Source: Sediminibacterium roseum
GTDB taxonomy: Bacteria; Bacteroidota; Bacteroidia; Chitinophagales; Chitinophagaceae
Reading direction: 5' to 3'
Assembly: GCF_009939005.1 (NCBI RefSeq)
Contig: NZ_JAACJS010000002.1
Span: 960,646-1,024,645 of the forward strand
Length of the DNA stretch: 64,000 bases
The position numbers were made by a program, and so were the translations under genes. The notes below the pieces were generated by a model. It saw only the letters and a program-made list of their open reading frames with translations. It ran no database searches and was not told where the DNA came from. Positions 62,602 to 64,000 of the stretch are shown piece by piece. Numbering within the stretch: the first letter of the stretch is position 1; each line of letters opens with the position of its first letter.

Positions 62602-64000
62602 TCATGCCGCTTTTCTTCCTTTCACAAACCGTCCTGGTTTTGCCCCGGTGTGTGTGCCGTCTTTCAACACCTGTTTCCCGTTTACAAATACGTGTACCAT
62701 TCCGGTTGAGTACTGGTGCGGGTTTTGGTAAGTTGCATGGTCCTGCATTTTTGCGGGATCGAAAACGAGTACGTCTGCGTAGTTTCCCACTTTCAGTTCC
62801 CCTCTTTTCTGAAGATGGAGGTTGGTTGCTGGAAGTTTTGTAAGCTTGTAAATGGCGTTGGCCAGCGTAATTATTTTTTCATCGCGCGTGTACTTGCCGA
62901 TCACCCTTGTAAAATTTCCGTAGGCGCGCGGGTGTGAGCTTTGCTTGAGAAAATTTCCCGCCGTGGCCATCGATCCTGCATCTGACCCAAAGCTGGTCCA
63001 TGGCAACGCGACCTGTTTTTTTATGTTGTCTTCGTTGATCATAAAGAACGCAACTTCTATGCGGCTGCTGTCTTGTATGATCAGGTCTATCGCAGCATCT
63101 TCAGGTGTCGTGTTTCGTATGCGCGCCACTTCTGCCAGCGTTTTCCCGGTGTATTTATACAGCGAGTCTCTTCTGAAACCGAGTAGCAACACATTTTCGG
63201 GCGAGCCGGCGCCATAATATAAATTTTCCCAATCGGTGGCATTGGTCCGCATCGCCTTCTTCATTCCTTCGCGGATAAAATGATCCTGCAAACGTTCCCA
63301 TAATTTTCCAAAACCACCTGCCTGTACCGAAGGCGGGAGCCCGGCTGTTAACCCGGTTGCACCTGCCGTATAGGTATACATGTTGGCGGAAATATCGATG
63401 CCTTCTTTTCTCGCGCGTTCGATCCGTTTGATCACGCTGTCCATTTTGGAAAAATTATCCTTGCCCACCGCTTTGAGGTGGTAGATCTCTCCATGCACTT
63501 TTGCTTCTTTTGCAATGGTGATGAGTTCTTCCACCGCCTCGTGCAATTTGTTTCCTTCGCTGCGCAGGTGTGAAAGGTACACGCCATCGTAAGGGGCAGC
63601 GGCTTTGCAAAGCTCGATGAGCTCGTTTGTTTTTGCAAAGAATGCGGGTGGATAGATCAACGAAGAGCCAACACCGAGTGCGCCTTCTTCCATTGCCTGT
63701 TTTACGAGCCGCTTCATCTGTTCCATTTCTGCAGGCGTAGGGTCGCGGTTCTCTTCGCCCACCACGTTTATGCGCACCGTTGTAGCGCCAACCAACGAAG
63801 CGATGTTGCAGCTGATGCCTCGCTTTTCCATCGAACGCATGTATTCGCCCAGCGTGTTCCAGTTCACCAGGAACCGGTAAACGGATTGGTCGTCCTGCAT
63901 CTCTTTTTTCATTTTCGCATTCAACGGACCCATGCTTTCGCCTTCGCCAAACACTTCCAGCGTAACGCCCTCTCTTATTTCGCCCTGCGAATTTCCATCT
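62602..64000 (-). CDS. N-acyl-D-amino-acid deacylase-like amidohydrolase (partial)
   Basis: The frame is open to the window end, so the N-terminus with the first metal-binding motif (HxD/HxH) lies outside. The visible part reads SQGEIREGVTLEVFGEGESMGPL, then VGATTVRINVVGEE, EGALGVGSSLIYPPAFF, YLSHLRSEGNKLHEAVEELI with the His, EIYHLKAVGKDNF, and near the end SFGSDAGSMAT with the metal Asp and KRGELKVGNYADVLVFDP. This is the D-aminoacylase/N-acyl-D-glutamate deacylase branch, which frees D-amino acids from N-acyl forms. Some members are exported; the signal region is not visible here. Confidence 0.88.
   Translation of the reverse strand, partial: DGNSQGEIREGVTLEVFGEGESMGPLNAKMKKEMQDDQSVYRFLVNWNTLGEYMRSMEKRGISCNIASLVGATTVRINVVGEENRDPTPAEMEQMKRLVKQAMEEGALGVGSSLIYPPAFFAKTNELIELCKAAAPYDGVYLSHLRSEGNKLHEAVEELITIAKEAKVHGEIYHLKAVGKDNFSKMDSVIKRIERARKEGIDISANMYTYTAGATGLTAGLPPSVQAGGFGKLWERLQDHFIREGMKKAMRTNATDWENLYYGAGSPENVLLLGFRRDSLYKYTGKTLAEVARIRNTTPEDAAIDLIIQDSSRIEVAFFMINEDNIKKQVALPWTSFGSDAGSMATAGNFLKQSSHPRAYGNFTRVIGKYTRDEKIITLANAIYKLTKLPATNLHLQKRGELKVGNYADVLVFDPAKMQDHATYQNPHQYSTGMVHVFVNGKQVLKDGTHTGAKPGRFVKGRKAA

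Overview
The window looks like chromosomal DNA from a Bacteroidota bacterium, most probably order Chitinophagales (Chitinophagaceae-like). The grounds are TAnnTTTG-type -7 promoter elements, an atpD-atpC pair separate from the other ATP synthase genes, families typical of the phylum (DUF4292, DUF3667, DUF2795, DUF4199, DUF2911, Bacteroidota-type FtsL and FabI), and a division cluster that lacks murF and ddl. Species-level placement cannot be made from the sequence alone. I saw no tRNA, rRNA, CRISPR array or insertion sequence.

Layout. Positions 1-8437 are one end of a surface-polysaccharide locus: a cut-off DUF707-like gene and UDP-galactopyranose mutase on the minus strand, then on the plus strand an O-antigen ligase/polymerase-like membrane protein, a ruined methyltransferase gene, a WecG/TagA-type glycosyltransferase, a GDP-mannose-3,5-epimerase-like enzyme, a Wzi-like outer-membrane barrel and a WcaJ/WbaP-type initiating sugar-phosphate transferase. 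Positions 8588-12732 hold dut, a DUF4292 lipoprotein, an EnvC-like protein with a degenerate LytM domain, an AI-2E family permease and a small membrane-anchored protein. Positions 12944-14795 are atpD-atpC. Positions 14902-21015 are mixed: DUF3667, YqgE/AlgH, a histidine kinase without a visible partner, an A+T-rich patch with a putative immunity-type gene, queA and a DUF3052-like gene.

Positions 21275-38061 are a complete, uninterrupted dcw cluster: mraZ-rsmH-ftsL-ftsI-murE-mraY-murD-ftsW-murG-murC-ftsQ-ftsA-ftsZ, closed by a strong terminator. Together these genes make lipid II, flip or polymerise it at the septum and build the Z-ring. Its upstream region is the most interesting stretch in the window: two perfect DnaA boxes in inverted orientation, followed by four GTG-centred repeats at exact 10-base spacing that fit the known MraZ operator pattern.

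Positions 38263-64000 are housekeeping and metabolism: an SDR39U1-type epimerase, an ABC exporter, a degenerate kinase-ATPase-like protein, a fused fatty-acid oxidation enzyme, gatC, two LolD/MacB-type ATPases, a cobalamin adenosyltransferase, fabI, recN, Nif3 with a zinc-ribbon coiled-coil protein, a class IV aminotransferase, a photolyase, mqnB-mqnD of the futalosine menaquinone route, two tandem 6-pyruvoyl-tetrahydropterin synthase paralogues followed by folE, fabD, a GNAT acetyltransferase and a D-aminoacylase-type amidohydrolase cut by the window end.

A second pattern not explained by ordinary annotation is a set of degenerate tandem arrays with a 7-base period lying directly upstream of several start codons (atpC, the SDR39U1 gene, the zinc-ribbon gene and the class IV aminotransferase). 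No unmistakable new defence or mobile system is present.
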